The notes under the pieces were generated by a model. The model worked only from the letters and a program-made list of their open reading frames with translations, made no database searches and was not told the DNA's origin. From the NCBI RefSeq assembly GCF_016097405.1, contig NZ_JAEHGD010000001.1, positions 900,307 through 964,306 on the forward strand: 64,000 nt of DNA, written 5' to 3'. Positions 22,270 to 34,115 of this stretch are shown one piece after another (position 1 is the stretch's first letter; each line of letters opens with the position of its first letter). Position numbers and translations under genes: made by a program. The stretch is from a methane-oxidizing endosymbiont of Gigantopelta aegis (GTDB lineage Bacteria > Pseudomonadota > Gammaproteobacteria > Methylococcales > Methylomonadaceae).

Positions 22270-22845
22270 TCACCCAATCAAACTGGCCAGTTGATGTAAC
22301 GGCGGCAAAATAATCATTTTCAGCAACTGCAAAAAAATCAAGGCAACCAGCGGCGATAAATCGATGCCGCCTAAATCAGGGGTCATACGTCGAAAAAACC
22401 GCAATACTGGCTCGCTGAGGCTGTATAAAATTGATGTTGCTGCATTATGATGCCCTATTGCAATCCAGCTCAATATAGCTCTGGCAAAAATCATAAAGAT
22501 AAAAATATTGATGAACAAACTCATCAACTGCGTCAGCGAAATAATCATCAATGCCGGTAAACCGACCATCACACCTTTGATTGCAAAAATGCTGAAATCA
22601 GAAAACATCTGCAACAACATCAACAACAGTAAAGCCGAGGTATCCACTTTACCTAAAGGCGGTACGATACGGCGTAGCAACCTTAGGGGCGGATGGGTGA
22701 TTTTCACGATAACCTGGGAAACCGGATTGTAAAAATCCGCATGACTCCATTGCAATAAAAAACGCAATGCAACCGCCAGAATATACAGCGAAAAAATCGT
22801 ATCGATTAAAAAAATCAGCGGATCAGATAGATACGTTGACCCCAT
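22270..22845 (-). CDS. YggT family membrane protein
   Basis: 191 residues with two tandem YggT units, each a pair of membrane segments with a conserved PxLRxxRR-type segment (HPPLRLLRRIVPPLG and EPVLRFFRRMTPDLGG). The start codon overlaps the proC stop (TAATG), indicating coupled translation. The proC-yggT pair is conserved in gammaproteobacteria. YggT has been linked to osmotic or potassium tolerance in E. coli, but its mechanism is not established. Confidence 0.9.
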   Translation of the reverse strand: MGSTYLSDPLIFLIDTIFSLYILAVALRFLLQWSHADFYNPVSQVIVKITHPPLRLLRRIVPPLGKVDTSALLLLMLLQMFSDFSIFAIKGVMVGLPALMIISLTQLMSLFINIFIFMIFARAILSWIAIGHHNAATSILYSLSEPVLRFFRRMTPDLGGIDLSPLVALIFLQLLKMIILPPLHQLASLIG

Positions 22846-23672
22846 TATTCTTCTCCCAATTCTTTAGATAGTTCAACCGACCGGTCTCGCGCTGCATGCA
22901 ATGCCTTTGAAACCAACTGTTTAAATTCACCTTGCTCAAAGACCTCCAGTGCTTTTTGCGTCGTACCGCCCGGCGATGTCACACGCTGTCGTAATTGCGC
23001 CGGTGTGTCAGACGACTCCAAGGCTATTTTTGCGGCTCCCAAGGCGGTTTGTTGCACCAGAATTCGGGCTGTTTTTTCATTCAAGCCCAATTCCACCGCC
23101 GCCCATTCCATCGCTTCCATCAGCAAAAAGAAATAAGCCGGGCCACTCCCAGAAACTGCCGTCACCGCATCTAGCTCCGACTCATGTTCGACCCACAGGG
23201 TTATACCAACGGCACGCAAAATATTCTCAGCCAATTGTTTTGCGTCCTCACTCACATATTCATTCGCATGCAATGCCGTTACAGCAGACATAACTAAAGC
23301 CGGTGTGTTTGGCATTGAGCGCACGATGGCAACATGCTCACCTAACCAATGACTTAAACTTTTCTGACAGACACCAGCTGCAATCGAAACCACCAAACTC
23401 TGTCTTTGTTGCACAATCGCAGAAATCTCTTGCGCCGCTTCTCGTAATACCTGCGGTTTTACCGCCAATACGATAACATCAACGGCTTGCGCTAATTGTG
23501 TATTTTCTGTTGTGGTATTGACATTTAAATTAGCTGCAAGCTTCTGTAATACCTCTTCACGAACATCCGACACCCAAATATTTTGTGCAGAAAAGCCACT
23601 CTGAATAAGCCCGGTCATTAAACAGGCGGCCATATTCCCACCACCGACAAAACCAATTTTTTCTGTTTTCAT
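22845..23672 (-). CDS. proC: Pyrroline-5-carboxylate reductase
   Basis: 275 residues. Final step of proline synthesis, NAD(P)H-dependent. The Rossmann motif GFVGGGNMAACL opens the protein, and the family signature near the C-terminus (VTSPGGTTQKALEVFE) is intact, as is SGSGPAYFF. It overlaps yggT. proB is present at 25.8-27.0 kb, whereas proA is not in the window. Confidence 0.96.
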   Translation of the reverse strand: MKTEKIGFVGGGNMAACLMTGLIQSGFSAQNIWVSDVREEVLQKLAANLNVNTTTENTQLAQAVDVIVLAVKPQVLREAAQEISAIVQQRQSLVVSIAAGVCQKSLSHWLGEHVAIVRSMPNTPALVMSAVTALHANEYVSEDAKQLAENILRAVGITLWVEHESELDAVTAVSGSGPAYFFLLMEAMEWAAVELGLNEKTARILVQQTALGAAKIALESSDTPAQLRQRVTSPGGTTQKALEVFEQGEFKQLVSKALHAARDRSVELSKELGEE

Positions 23673-23737
23673 AGCATCCTCTTATTCCTTTCTTTCTGAT
23701 ACACCTGACATCAACCTGATCCACACTCTAGTCGCTA

Positions 23738-23802
23738 GGAGGTTGTCGGGTTTAGGGATTTCCCACTGTCGCAGTAGAATTTTCCTAAATCCGACAGCCT
23801 CC
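23738..23802. repeat. 19-bp inverted repeat between murJ and proC
   Basis: GGAGGTTGTCGGGTTTAGG (23738-23756) and CCTAAATCCGACAGCCTCC (23784-23802) pair at 17 of 19 positions around a 27-base loop. It lies between the murJ stop and the proC start, both on the minus strand, so it is upstream of proC and downstream of... no T-run is present. It is best described as a palindromic repeat or a small non-autonomous element. Confidence 0.55.
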
Positions 23803-23822
23803 CAGTATGTGACTTATTCGAT

Positions 23823-25376
23823 TCAGCTTTGAACCGTCATCCCTTTTGCAGCCGATAAATGACGGATTCTGAATCCTGAAAGCAATAATACCATCAGATA
23901 AACCAAAGCACCTAAAGCAATCCAAACAAACAATTGTACAACCCGGTCATATACTGACCAACCCAGCCACCACCGGCTATCGACAAACTTATAGAGAAAG
24001 ACAGCCATCACCTCATTAGCCAGAATAATTCTCAAAATGAATAATCGCCACGCAGGCCCAGGCTGATAAATACGTTTTTTTAACAACGTCCCTAATAATA
24101 AAGAAGCATTAAAAAAGGCGCCCAACGAGGTTGCCAAAGCGAGTCCCGCATGCGCCAATGGAAAAACCAGCGCCACATTTAGTCCCATATTAGCAATCAT
24201 GGCATAAATACCAAATTTAACCGGTGTTTTGGTGTCTTTGCGAGAGGTAAAGCCGGGAACCAGAATTTTAACCAGAATGAAACCCAGTAACCCCAAGGCA
24301 TACGCCTTTAAACTGTGGCCTGCCATAATGACATCGTCTGCGCCAAATTCTTCGTATTGAAACAAGGTAGTCAACATCGGTTCTGCCAACAACATCAAAC
24401 CAAGTGAGGCAGGCATACCGATCAATAAAACCAGCCGCAAGCCCCAGTCCAAAGACTGGGAAAAACCTTGTGCATTCTTAGCGGCATGATTTTTCGACAA
24501 TTCAGGCAAAATGACGGTCGCCAAGGCAATTCCAAACACACCTAAAGGAAATTCAACCAACCGATCAGAATAATACAACCATGACACACTGCCCGAGGGC
24601 AAAAACGAAGCAATCAGAGTATCCAATAACAGATTGATTTGCGTAATCGAAACACCAAAAATCGCAGGCAACATCAGCGCCATGATTTTTCTGACACCTT
24701 TATCACCAAATCCCCAACGCAGCCTCGGCACAAGCCCCAATCGCCACAAAGCTGGAAACTGAAACAACAACTGCACCAAGCCTGCGGCAAAAACCCCCCA
24801 AGCCAGGGCGACCACAGGTTCGGCCATTAACGGTGACAACCAGATAGCCGCCGCAATCATGCATAGATTTAAAAAAACCGGGGTAAATGCCGGTACCGCA
24901 AATTTACCATGAGAATTTAAGATTCCACCGGCAAAAGCCACCGAAGAAATAAAGAACAGATACGGAAATGTGATTCTTAGCATCTGAACGGCCAAATCGT
25001 ATTGTTTTTCCTCCCATAAAAACCCCGGCGCGAACAACGTAATCAAAACCGGCGCAGCAATCATGCCAACAATCGAAACCAGCATTAAAACCAGCGCTAA
25101 TGAACCGGCCGTGCGATCCAAAAAAGCACGTAACGCAGCGTTACTACCCTGCTCTTTATAATCAGATAATACGGGCACGAAGGCTTGGGCGAAGGCACCT
25201 TCGGCAAACAAACGCCGTAGAAAATTAGGTATTTTGAAGGCAACAAAAAAAGCATCGGTTCCTGCATTAACACCAAATATCCGTGCTAACAGCATATCTC
25301 GTATAAACCCTAAAATACGCGATAACATTGTCATAACACTGACAATCGCTGTCGATTTGAACAATTTTTTACTCAA
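23823..25376 (-). CDS. murJ: Lipid II flippase MurJ
   Basis: 517 residues and about 14 membrane helices. MOP-superfamily transporter that flips lipid II to the periplasmic face for peptidoglycan synthesis. The N-terminus (SAIVSVMTMLSRILGFIRD-like, with conserved Arg in LARIFG) and the segment FRRLFAEGAFAQAFVPV are diagnostic. The gene is divergent from rpsT, the common rpsT-murJ arrangement in gammaproteobacteria. No unusual feature is seen. Confidence 0.96.
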   Translation of the reverse strand: MSKKLFKSTAIVSVMTMLSRILGFIRDMLLARIFGVNAGTDAFFVAFKIPNFLRRLFAEGAFAQAFVPVLSDYKEQGSNAALRAFLDRTAGSLALVLMLVSIVGMIAAPVLITLFAPGFLWEEKQYDLAVQMLRITFPYLFFISSVAFAGGILNSHGKFAVPAFTPVFLNLCMIAAAIWLSPLMAEPVVALAWGVFAAGLVQLLFQFPALWRLGLVPRLRWGFGDKGVRKIMALMLPAIFGVSITQINLLLDTLIASFLPSGSVSWLYYSDRLVEFPLGVFGIALATVILPELSKNHAAKNAQGFSQSLDWGLRLVLLIGMPASLGLMLLAEPMLTTLFQYEEFGADDVIMAGHSLKAYALGLLGFILVKILVPGFTSRKDTKTPVKFGIYAMIANMGLNVALVFPLAHAGLALATSLGAFFNASLLLGTLLKKRIYQPGPAWRLFILRIILANEVMAVFLYKFVDSRWWLGWSVYDRVVQLFVWIALGALVYLMVLLLSGFRIRHLSAAKGMTVQS

Positions 25377-25433
25377 AAAAACTCCTTACAATCTAATAAC
25401 ACCGGTCTTTTCGCTTTATCACATCAATTTTAA

Positions 25434-25462
25434 TTGACAATAATACCATTTAAAAAGATAAT
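25434..25462 (+). promoter_or_regulatory. Sigma-70 promoter of rpsT
   Basis: TTGACA (25434-25439), a 17-base spacer and GATAAT (25457-25462) form a near-consensus promoter 39 bases before the rpsT start, as expected for a highly expressed ribosomal protein gene. Confidence 0.75.
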
Positions 25463-25501
25463 AGCGGGTTCTTAATAACATAGATTTTTTATAGATTCAC
25501 T

Positions 25502-25765
25502 ATGGCCAATTCACCACAAGCTAAAAAAAGAGCACGTCAGGCAGAAAAAAGACGCGTTCGCAATGCTGGACAGCGCAGCCGGATGCGTACATTTATCAAA
25601 AAAGTTATCGCGGCGGTAGACGCGGGTGATAAAGAACAAGCACAAGCCGCGTTTAAATCAGCCGTTCCCATTATTGATTCAGCCGTTACTAAAGGCTTGA
25701 TTCATAAAAATAACGCTGCACGCAAAAAAAGCCGCTTAAATGCAAAAATAAAGGCATTAAGCTAA
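25502..25765 (+). CDS. rpsT: 30S ribosomal protein S20
   Basis: 87 residues, Lys/Arg/Ala-rich, with the typical start [18 protein letters not shown]. Binds 16S rRNA early in 30S assembly. It is monocistronic, with a strong promoter upstream and a hairpin terminator directly after it. Confidence 0.97.
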   Translation: MANSPQAKKRARQAEKRRVRNAGQRSRMRTFIKKVIAAVDAGDKEQAQAAFKSAVPIIDSAVTKGLIHKNNAARKKSRLNAKIKALS

Positions 25766-25778
25766 AAACACTAAAAAT

Positions 25779-25805
25779 AAAAGACAGGCATTAAGCCTGT
25801 CTTTT
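25779..25805. terminator. Bidirectional terminator between rpsT and proB
   Basis: AAAAGACAGGC (25779-25789) pairs perfectly with GCCTGTCTTTT (25795-25805) around a 5-base loop, followed by T-rich sequence on the plus strand and A-rich sequence before it. It serves rpsT and, read in reverse, proB. Confidence 0.85.
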
Positions 25806-25832
25806 ATTTTAGCCTTATAATCGCCGCATACT

Positions 25833-28017
<2,185 letters not shown>

Positions 28018-28068
28018 CTAACGAGGTGCGCCAATCAAAACACGCTTACCTCCACACCGCACAAACAA

Positions 28069-28096
28069 AAAAGCCCCGTCGAGGACGGGGCTTTTA
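28069..28096. terminator. Rho-independent terminator after rplU-rpmA
   Basis: AAAAGCCCCGTC (28069-28080) pairs with GACGGGGCTTTT (28084-28095) around a 3-base loop. The GC-rich stem and flanking A/T runs make a strong terminator on the minus strand between rpmA and obgE, probably limiting read-through from the ribosomal genes into obgE. Confidence 0.88.
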
Positions 28097-28119
28097 AATC
28101 ATTCTTTACTCAGCGACGG

Positions 28120-28377
28120 TTATGCTGATTGAATACTGATATATTTGCGGTTTTTTGGACCTTTAACTTCAAAAACCACTTTTCCATCCGCTGTAGCGAA
28201 TAAGGTATGATCTTTACCCAATCCTACATTTTCACCGGCATGAAATTTTGTTCCCCGCTGTCTTACCAGAATATTTCCAGCTTTGACAACTTGACCACCA
28301 TAACGCTTAACACCTAAGCGCTTGGCATTAGAATCACGTCCGTTTCGGGTACTACCACCCGCTTTTTTATGAGCCAT
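28120..28377 (-). CDS. rpmA: 50S ribosomal protein L27
   Basis: 85 residues. The N-terminus [16 protein letters not shown] is characteristic; the flexible tail reaches the peptidyl-transferase centre. No N-terminal extension of the Firmicutes cleavage type is present. It lies 17 bases downstream of rplU. Confidence 0.97.
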   Translation of the reverse strand: MAHKKAGGSTRNGRDSNAKRLGVKRYGGQVVKAGNILVRQRGTKFHAGENVGLGKDHTLFATADGKVVFEVKGPKNRKYISIQSA

Positions 28378-28394
28378 TTTTGTACCCCTTTATG

Positions 28395-28706
28395 TTACGC
28401 AGAAATACCGGTAATTTTTACTTCAGTAAAATACTGACGATGCCCCATTTGTTTCATATGGTGCTTACGTCTTTTGAATTTGATAATTTTAATCTTTTTA
28501 TGTCTGCCTTGAGAAACGACTTCCGCAGTCACTTTTCCACCATCAACATAAGGCTGACCAATTTTGACTGCATCGTCTGATTGCACTAACAGTACCTTAT
28601 CAAACTCAACGCTGTCACCCGTTCCCAGTTCAAGTTTTTCTATTTTTAAGGTGGTGCCTTCCTCAACCCGATACTGTTTGCCACCTGTTTGAATTACTGC
28701 ATACAT
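28395..28706 (-). CDS. rplU: 50S ribosomal protein L21
   Basis: 103 residues from the ATG at 28706 ([14 protein letters not shown]). The open frame extends to 28796, but that would cross the promoter and is unlike L21. The C-terminus [14 protein letters not shown] is the standard ending. First gene of the rplU-rpmA pair. Confidence 0.97.
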   Translation of the reverse strand: MYAVIQTGGKQYRVEEGTTLKIEKLELGTGDSVEFDKVLLVQSDDAVKIGQPYVDGGKVTAEVVSQGRHKKIKIIKFKRRKHHMKQMGHRQYFTEVKITGISA

Positions 28707-28752
28707 CAGTGCACGCTCCGTCAAGCATAAATCTGTTAAAAGTAAACCGCGT

Positions 28753-28781
28753 ATTATATTCACCAAACGACCAAACGTCAA
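28753..28781 (-). promoter_or_regulatory. Sigma-70 promoter of rplU-rpmA
   Basis: On the minus strand, TTGACG (28781-28776), a 17-base spacer and a perfect TATAAT (28758-28753) stand 46 bases before the rplU start. Near-consensus, as expected for ribosomal genes. Confidence 0.8.
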
Positions 28782-28919
28782 ACAAATACGCGCCACATAT
28801 CTCGACAGCCATTTACACGCCGCAGGATTTTGATTTCATCGCCTATTTAACAAGGATAACAAACCGCTTTCTGGCTCTAACATATAACTTGGCGGCGGTA
28901 AAATAACACAACAAAATGA

Positions 28920-28948
28920 TTGACACCACCTTATCGATTAAATAGGAT
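28920..28948 (+). promoter_or_regulatory. Sigma-70 promoter of ispB
   Basis: TTGACA (28920-28925), 17-base spacer, TAGGAT (28943-28948), placed 38 bases before the ispB open frame. Confidence 0.6.
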
Positions 28949-28986
28949 GGCTGGCTATTTAGCTCATCTCTTCGCTTCTTTGGATA

Positions 28987-30003
28987 TTGACACAAAAAAT
29001 GGTAGCAACAGACGCCCCCGGTTCGACCGATTCAATCGATTTTGAGGCCATAAAGAATCTGACAACCTCAGAAACACGCGCCGTTGATCAGCTTATTCTC
29101 GATGAATTAAGCTCTGATGTCGTACTGATCAATCAGATGGGGCATTATATTATCGGCAGTGGCGGCAAAAGACTCCGCCCCATGTTGTTGCTATTGGCCG
29201 CAAAAGCATTAGGCGAAACAAGCCAACATCATTTAGTCATGGCGGCTGTCATCGAATTTATTCATACCGCAACATTATTACATGATGATGTCGTTGATGA
29301 ATCGGATCTCAGGCGCGGTAAAGACTCCGCCAATGCCGTCTGGGGCAATGCCGCCAGCGTTCTGGTTGGAGACTATCTCTATTCCAGCGCTTTTGAAATG
29401 ATGGTTCGTACTGACAACATGCGGGTCATGGAAATATTGTCAAAAACCACGACATCCATTGCTGAAGGCGAGGTTTTGCAACTATTAAATTGCAACAACC
29501 CGGAGACAAGCGAAGAAAAATATCTACAGGTCATCACACGTAAAACAGCCATTCTGTTCAGCGCCGCAACGCGCCTGGCAGCGGTTATTTCCAAGGCTTC
29601 GCCTGAAATCGAAGATGCCCTGGCCGAGTATGGCCAACAACTGGGCGTGGCCTTCCAATTGATTGATGATGCACTGGACTACAAAGCCAGCCAGGAAGAA
29701 TTAGGCAAGAACCTCGGTGATGACCTGGCTGAAGGCAAACCGACACTGCCTTTGATTTACGCCATTGAACACGGCACAAAGGCACAGGCAGAAGTCATCA
29801 CCAACGCCATCAAACAAGGCTCTCGCAACGCATTTATCGAAGTTTATGAAATCGTCAAAGATACCCACGCGATCGAATACACCGAAAAATGTGCTGATGC
29901 CGCCGCACAAAAAGCCATTGATGCGATCACCATCCTGCCAGACTCTGAATACAAAACTGCATTACAACAATTAGCCCATTTTTCGGTTCAAAGAGACCAC
30001 TGA
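28987..30003 (+). CDS. ispB: Octaprenyl diphosphate synthase (trans-polyprenyl synthase)
   Basis: 338 residues from a TTG at 28987; the ATG at 28999 (MVATDAPG) is an alternative. It extends isoprenoid chains for the ubiquinone side chain. Both Asp-rich motifs are intact: LHDDVVDESDLRRG and LIDDALDYKA. The chain length of the product cannot be set from sequence alone. Divergent from rplU, as in E. coli, which supports ispB. It converges on recD. Confidence 0.93.
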   Translation: MTQKMVATDAPGSTDSIDFEAIKNLTTSETRAVDQLILDELSSDVVLINQMGHYIIGSGGKRLRPMLLLLAAKALGETSQHHLVMAAVIEFIHTATLLHDDVVDESDLRRGKDSANAVWGNAASVLVGDYLYSSAFEMMVRTDNMRVMEILSKTTTSIAEGEVLQLLNCNNPETSEEKYLQVITRKTAILFSAATRLAAVISKASPEIEDALAEYGQQLGVAFQLIDDALDYKASQEELGKNLGDDLAEGKPTLPLIYAIEHGTKAQAEVITNAIKQGSRNAFIEVYEIVKDTHAIEYTEKCADAAAQKAIDAITILPDSEYKTALQQLAHFSVQRDH

Positions 30004-30060
30004 TCAGCTCATCACAGGCTTTGAAACTTAATCAAAGTCATTATTGTTGACAAATCTCGA

Positions 30061-31716
30061 TTACTCGCGGCCTAAATGCTGTCTGATTTTCCAGGATAAG
30101 CCTCCGAGCCGCTGCATTTTTCGCTGAACAGCGGCGTTAAAGACTGTTTCGGTCGCCAAAACATGTACAGTCTGCTTCGCCCGTGTAACAGCCGTATAAA
30201 GTAATTCTTTACTCAATACAGGATTCATTTCATCCGGCAGTACCACAAGAACCTCTTCAAATTCAGATCCCTGACTCTTGTGAATCGTCATCGCATAACA
30301 GGTCTGACACAGAGGCATCCGCGCAGGTAACACATGCTGTATCCTGCCATCCGCCCTGACGAAAAACACCATCAACTGACCATCGTCATCTAGCAAACAC
30401 AAGCCAATATCACCATTAAATAACTGCATACGCGCATTATTCTCGACCACCATAACCGGACGCCCCGCATACCATTGCCGACGCAAATCGATCACCCCTT
30501 CACGATGCCATGTTTTTTCGATTCGAGAATTCATATCCTGAACCGATAGCGGGCCATAACGGTTCGCACACAACACCTGAAAGCGATTGAATGCCTGTAA
30601 AATTTCGCTAGCATCGGCATCCTGCTTAACTAATCGCCAATAACTCTCATATTTCTCCTGCACGAAGACATCAACATCCTGTTGCAACAAACTTACGAAA
30701 TCCAAGTTTTGCAGCGCGTGCCAGGCCTCTCTCGCCTGCTGACACTTAATCGCCTCAGCCAATGCTTTAATATCACCCTGAAAACGATGCGACTTGAGCA
30801 ATTCCTGGGTGTGCTCCGGTAAAGCCTCGGTTAAATCGGCCAATACCGATCCGGCCTCAACTGAAGACAGCTGCTCTTTATCACCCAATAAAATCAATTT
30901 TGCCCCTGGCTTCAATGCATCGACCAGTTTACTCATCAATGCCAAATCGACCATTGATACTTCATCGACCACCACCACATCGTACGGCAACGGATTGTCG
31001 GCATGATGCCAAAAATAAGGCGTAGGCGGGCGACTGCCCAGTAAATGATGCAAGGTTGAGACCTGCTCAGGGATCAATTGCTTGATCGCTTCTGCACACG
31101 GCAAAAAAGGCTTGCTGCCCACTACCGACTCCTGCAGCCGCATCGCCGCTTTTCCAGTGGGGGCGGCCAAAGCAATAGCCAAATCAGCGCGCTGCTCCAA
31201 CAACAAAGCCAAAATTTTGACAACCGTTGTCGTCTTTCCCGTCCCAGGCCCACCACTGATTATAGTTAGCGCATGCTTCAAAGCATTTTCTGCGGCTATT
31301 TTTTGCCAATCAATCTCATCAATTAACGCCGGAAAATAGCGCTCAAGTATTGCATCCTCCGGTACAACATCTTGCTGCTCCCGAGTCAAACCCACCAATT
31401 GCTCTGCCAAGCGCTGCTCATAAGCCCAGTATCGCTGCATATACAGGCGATTTTGCTCTAAAATCAGCGCTTTTGGTTTTTCCTTATCAACCAACCCTGA
31501 TCGTTCAACCAGTTTTATTGCTTCATCATTCAGTTGAATACAGCTATGCCCATCCGCTTGAGCGGCCGACAACCGCTGTAAAATCAACCGGAGCTTTTGC
31601 TTGTTTTCCCCAGCCAACTCAGTAAAGCGCAACAAAAACGCCGCAAACGCCCGATCCAGGCGGCGACACCCTGGCTCTAGCTGATGAATCGTTTCGATAC
31701 TTAACTCGGTTTCCAT
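30061..31716 (-). CDS. recD: Exodeoxyribonuclease V subunit alpha (RecD)
   Basis: 551 residues, slightly shorter than the roughly 600 of E. coli RecD. Superfamily 1B 5'-3' helicase, motor of RecBCD. Walker [11 protein letters not shown] (about residues 154-163), motif II VVDEVSM, motif III GDKEQL, and the C-terminal [10 protein letters not shown] and YTAVTRAK motifs are intact. The N-terminus ([14 protein letters not shown]) resembles RecD1, which partners RecB and RecC, rather than the longer RecD2. recB and recC are not adjacent here; they usually precede recD, but the upstream neighbour is the divergent argH. Confidence 0.9.
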   Translation of the reverse strand: METELSIETIHQLEPGCRRLDRAFAAFLLRFTELAGENKQKLRLILQRLSAAQADGHSCIQLNDEAIKLVERSGLVDKEKPKALILEQNRLYMQRYWAYEQRLAEQLVGLTREQQDVVPEDAILERYFPALIDEIDWQKIAAENALKHALTIISGGPGTGKTTTVVKILALLLEQRADLAIALAAPTGKAAMRLQESVVGSKPFLPCAEAIKQLIPEQVSTLHHLLGSRPPTPYFWHHADNPLPYDVVVVDEVSMVDLALMSKLVDALKPGAKLILLGDKEQLSSVEAGSVLADLTEALPEHTQELLKSHRFQGDIKALAEAIKCQQAREAWHALQNLDFVSLLQQDVDVFVQEKYESYWRLVKQDADASEILQAFNRFQVLCANRYGPLSVQDMNSRIEKTWHREGVIDLRRQWYAGRPVMVVENNARMQLFNGDIGLCLLDDDGQLMVFFVRADGRIQHVLPARMPLCQTCYAMTIHKSQGSEFEEVLVVLPDEMNPVLSKELLYTAVTRAKQTVHVLATETVFNAAVQRKMQRLGGLSWKIRQHLGRE

Positions 31717-31816
31717 AACCCTCTCCTTTGCCTCTCCCCGTTATTTTATACCGCCACCCCCCGAATATTCGATTGAATCGGGTATAATGGGCGTTTTTCC
31801 CGATTTTCCAGACACA

Positions 31817-33214
31817 ATGAGTACAGTTAACAGCGAAAAACTTTCCAGTGCCCGTTTTAGCGAAGCCACCGACGAATTTGTCGAAATATTCACCGCTTCG
31901 GTAGACTTTGACCAGCGCATGGCACAAGAAGATATTGAAGGTTCTTTAGCACACGCCAGAATGTTACATAAAATCGGCATTCTCACCCAACAAGAACTTG
32001 AAGATATTATTACCGGCCTGAATCAAATCAGCCAGGAAATCCGCAACGGCGAGTTCAACTGGTCGATCAAACAGGAAGACGTGCACATGAACATCGAAGC
32101 GCGCCTGACTGATCTAATCGGCACCGCAGGTAAAAAACTGCATACCGGCCGCTCCCGTAACGACCAGGTCGCCACCGATATTCGCTTGTATTTACGCAAG
32201 GAAATTGACCTGATAAAACAACAACTCACCCGTCTGCAAAGCGCCTTGTTAGACCTGGCCGAACAGGAAGCAAGCACAGTCATGCCAGGCTTCACCCATC
32301 TTCAGGTTGCTCAGCCGGTCACCTTTGGACATCATTTAATGGCCTGGTTTGAAATGCTCAAACGAGATCGTGAACGCCTTGACGATTGCCTGAAGCGCAT
32401 CAACATCATGCCGCTGGGTGCTGCGGCTCTGGCCGGCACCAGCTATCCCATTGACCGCTTCATGACGGCTGAACTGCTGGGTTTCAGCCGGCCTTCGGCC
32501 AATTCACTGGATTCGGTCAGCGACCGCGATTTCGCGATTGAATTTACCGCTGCCGCCAGCCTGATCATGATGCATTTATCCCGTTTCTCCGAAGAACTGG
32601 TACTCTGGTCCAGCGCCCAGTTCGATTTTATTGATATGCCGGATGCTTTTTGCACTGGCTCTTCAATTATGCCACAAAAGAAAAACCCGGATGTGCCTGA
32701 ACTGGTGCGCGGCAAATCCGGCCGCGTCACCGGCCATTTGATTTCATTGCTAATGCTGATGAAAAGCCAACCATTAGCCTATAACAAAGATAATCAAGAA
32801 GACAAAGAACCTTTATTTGATACCGTCGATACCTTATTAAATTGCCTGCGCGCCTTTGCCGACATGATGCCACACATCAAAACCAAAAAAGACACCATGC
32901 GTCAGGCCGCCCGCAAAGGTTTTGCCACTGCCACTGATTTGGCCGATTATCTGGTACGCAAGGGTATGCCGTTTCGAGATGCCCACGAAGTTGTCGGGCA
33001 GGCGGTTAAATTAGGCCTGGATAGCAATCGCGACCTGGCCGATCTGACACTGACGGAATTAAAACAGTTTTCTGACCTGATCGAGCAGGACGTATTCGAT
33101 ATTCTGACGCTGGAAGGCTCGGTTGCCGCTCGCAAGCACATCGGCGGTACCGCACCTGAAACGGTCAGAGCCGCCATTAAAACGGCCAGGGCTGAACTGG
33201 TTTCAGATGAATAA
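31817..33214 (+). CDS. argH: Argininosuccinate lyase
   Basis: 465 residues from the ATG at 31817 ([14 protein letters not shown]); ten upstream codons are dropped as unlike the family. Last step of arginine synthesis, cleaving argininosuccinate to arginine and fumarate. The signature [11 protein letters not shown] (catalytic Ser loop), the HTGRSRNDQ segment and the catalytic His region ([11 protein letters not shown]) are intact. A TATAAT-like box lies just upstream near 31774-31779. It overlaps the next gene by 8 bases. Confidence 0.96.
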   Translation: MSTVNSEKLSSARFSEATDEFVEIFTASVDFDQRMAQEDIEGSLAHARMLHKIGILTQQELEDIITGLNQISQEIRNGEFNWSIKQEDVHMNIEARLTDLIGTAGKKLHTGRSRNDQVATDIRLYLRKEIDLIKQQLTRLQSALLDLAEQEASTVMPGFTHLQVAQPVTFGHHLMAWFEMLKRDRERLDDCLKRINIMPLGAAALAGTSYPIDRFMTAELLGFSRPSANSLDSVSDRDFAIEFTAAASLIMMHLSRFSEELVLWSSAQFDFIDMPDAFCTGSSIMPQKKNPDVPELVRGKSGRVTGHLISLLMLMKSQPLAYNKDNQEDKEPLFDTVDTLLNCLRAFADMMPHIKTKKDTMRQAARKGFATATDLADYLVRKGMPFRDAHEVVGQAVKLGLDSNRDLADLTLTELKQFSDLIEQDVFDILTLEGSVAARKHIGGTAPETVRAAIKTARAELVSDE

Positions 33215-33827
33215 AACGGTTATCGACCTGCTCCGTCACGGTGAAGTCCAGGGCGGTGCTTGTTTTCGCGGCAGCCAGGACGACCCACTGACCGAAGCCG
33301 GCTGGCAGCAAATGCAACAACAAACCCAGACACATCATTGGCAGGCCATCATCAGCTCGCCGCTTAAACGCTGCCGGCTGTTTGCCGAACACCTCAGCCA
33401 AGAGCAGCAAATACCCCTTCAAATTGAGGACAATCTACGCGAAATCCATTTTGGTGACTGGGAAGGAAAAAGCAGTGAGGAGATTAACCAACTCTCGCCA
33501 CAGTTACTGCAACAGTTTTACCAAAACCCGATGGAATACCACCCACCTGCGGCAGAGCCATTATTGGATTTCCAGCAGCGTGTCACCCAAAGCTGGCACA
33601 GCTTGCTAAACAACTACAGTGGCCAGCACATTCTACTCATCACCCATGCTGGCGTGATCCGGCTGTTGTTTTCTATGATTTTTAAACTGCCTTATCCACA
33701 ATGTTTTCAGTTTGAAATCCCAGCGGCCAACTTGACCCGTTTCAGTCATTTTAAAAGCGATGAAAACCCCTTCACGCAACTTAATTTCCATCAGCCACCG
33801 CCACCCTCAAACAAAAAACTTCCTTAA
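33207..33827 (+). CDS. Histidine phosphatase family protein (CobC-like)
   Basis: 206 residues from the ATG at 33207, which overlaps the argH stop region by 8 bases; the longer frame from 33123 lies within argH. The catalytic motif LLRHGEVQ at the N-terminus, the second Arg ([14 protein letters not shown]) and the second catalytic His ([10 protein letters not shown]) place it in the phosphoglycerate-mutase-like histidine phosphatases. It resembles alpha-ribazole phosphatase (CobC) of cobamide synthesis, but no other cobamide gene is nearby, so the substrate is open. Its stop codon abuts a palindromic repeat element. Confidence 0.8.
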   Translation: MNKTVIDLLRHGEVQGGACFRGSQDDPLTEAGWQQMQQQTQTHHWQAIISSPLKRCRLFAEHLSQEQQIPLQIEDNLREIHFGDWEGKSSEEINQLSPQLLQQFYQNPMEYHPPAAEPLLDFQQRVTQSWHSLLNNYSGQHILLITHAGVIRLLFSMIFKLPYPQCFQFEIPAANLTRFSHFKSDENPFTQLNFHQPPPPSNKKLP

Positions 33828-34063
33828 CTGATGTTACGCAGTCGCTCTCGTGCTCTCGTTCCCACGTTTAACGTGGGAATGCATAGCGGGACGCTCCTGC
33901 GTCCCGTGACGCACAACGTCACAGAAGGCATTCCCACGCGGGAGCGTGGGAACGAGAAAAACGGGGATTTTAATGCTGCCTTTCAAGTTTATAAATTTCA
34001 AGCCTTTGTTTCTAAACAACTTTATTTTTTCGATACCCCGTGAACGGTTACGCGCAACATCAG
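33828..34063. repeat. Repeat-rich non-coding element with nested palindromes, 236 bp
   Basis: The region begins with CTGATGTTACGCAG (33828-33841) and ends with the near-complement at 34050-34063 (11 of 14 matching). Inside are nested perfect inverted repeats: CTCGTTCCCACG (33855-33866) with CGTGGGAACGAG (33945-33956); CGTGGGAATGC (33872-33882) with GCATTCCCACG (33928-33938); and GGGACGC with GCGTCCC near 33888-33905. The left half could fold into one large cruciform. An open frame across it is explained by the repeats. The GTTCCCACG-type palindrome is, from general knowledge, common in gammaproteobacterial genomes. 34064-34115 holds nothing further. Confidence 0.7.
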
Positions 34064-34115
34064 TTACTAATCAATTTCTAGTTGCATGGCACTACAATGG
34101 CAATGCTGCGTTAAT

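Noticed and set aside
28707-28796. 30-residue N-terminal extension of L21
   Set aside because: It would include the -10 and -35 promoter boxes of rplU and is unlike any L21.
30061-31716. RecD2-type helicase
   Set aside because: RecD2 is longer with an N-terminal helix-hairpin-helix region; this protein begins like RecD1.
33855-33956. Possible CRISPR array from repeated GTTCCCACG units
   Set aside because: The units are inverted, not direct, differ in spacing and are too few; there are no spacers of even length and no cas genes.
33831-34043. Open frames on both strands in the palindromic region
   Set aside because: They follow from the symmetry of the inverted repeats and have no ribosome binding site or protein-like composition.
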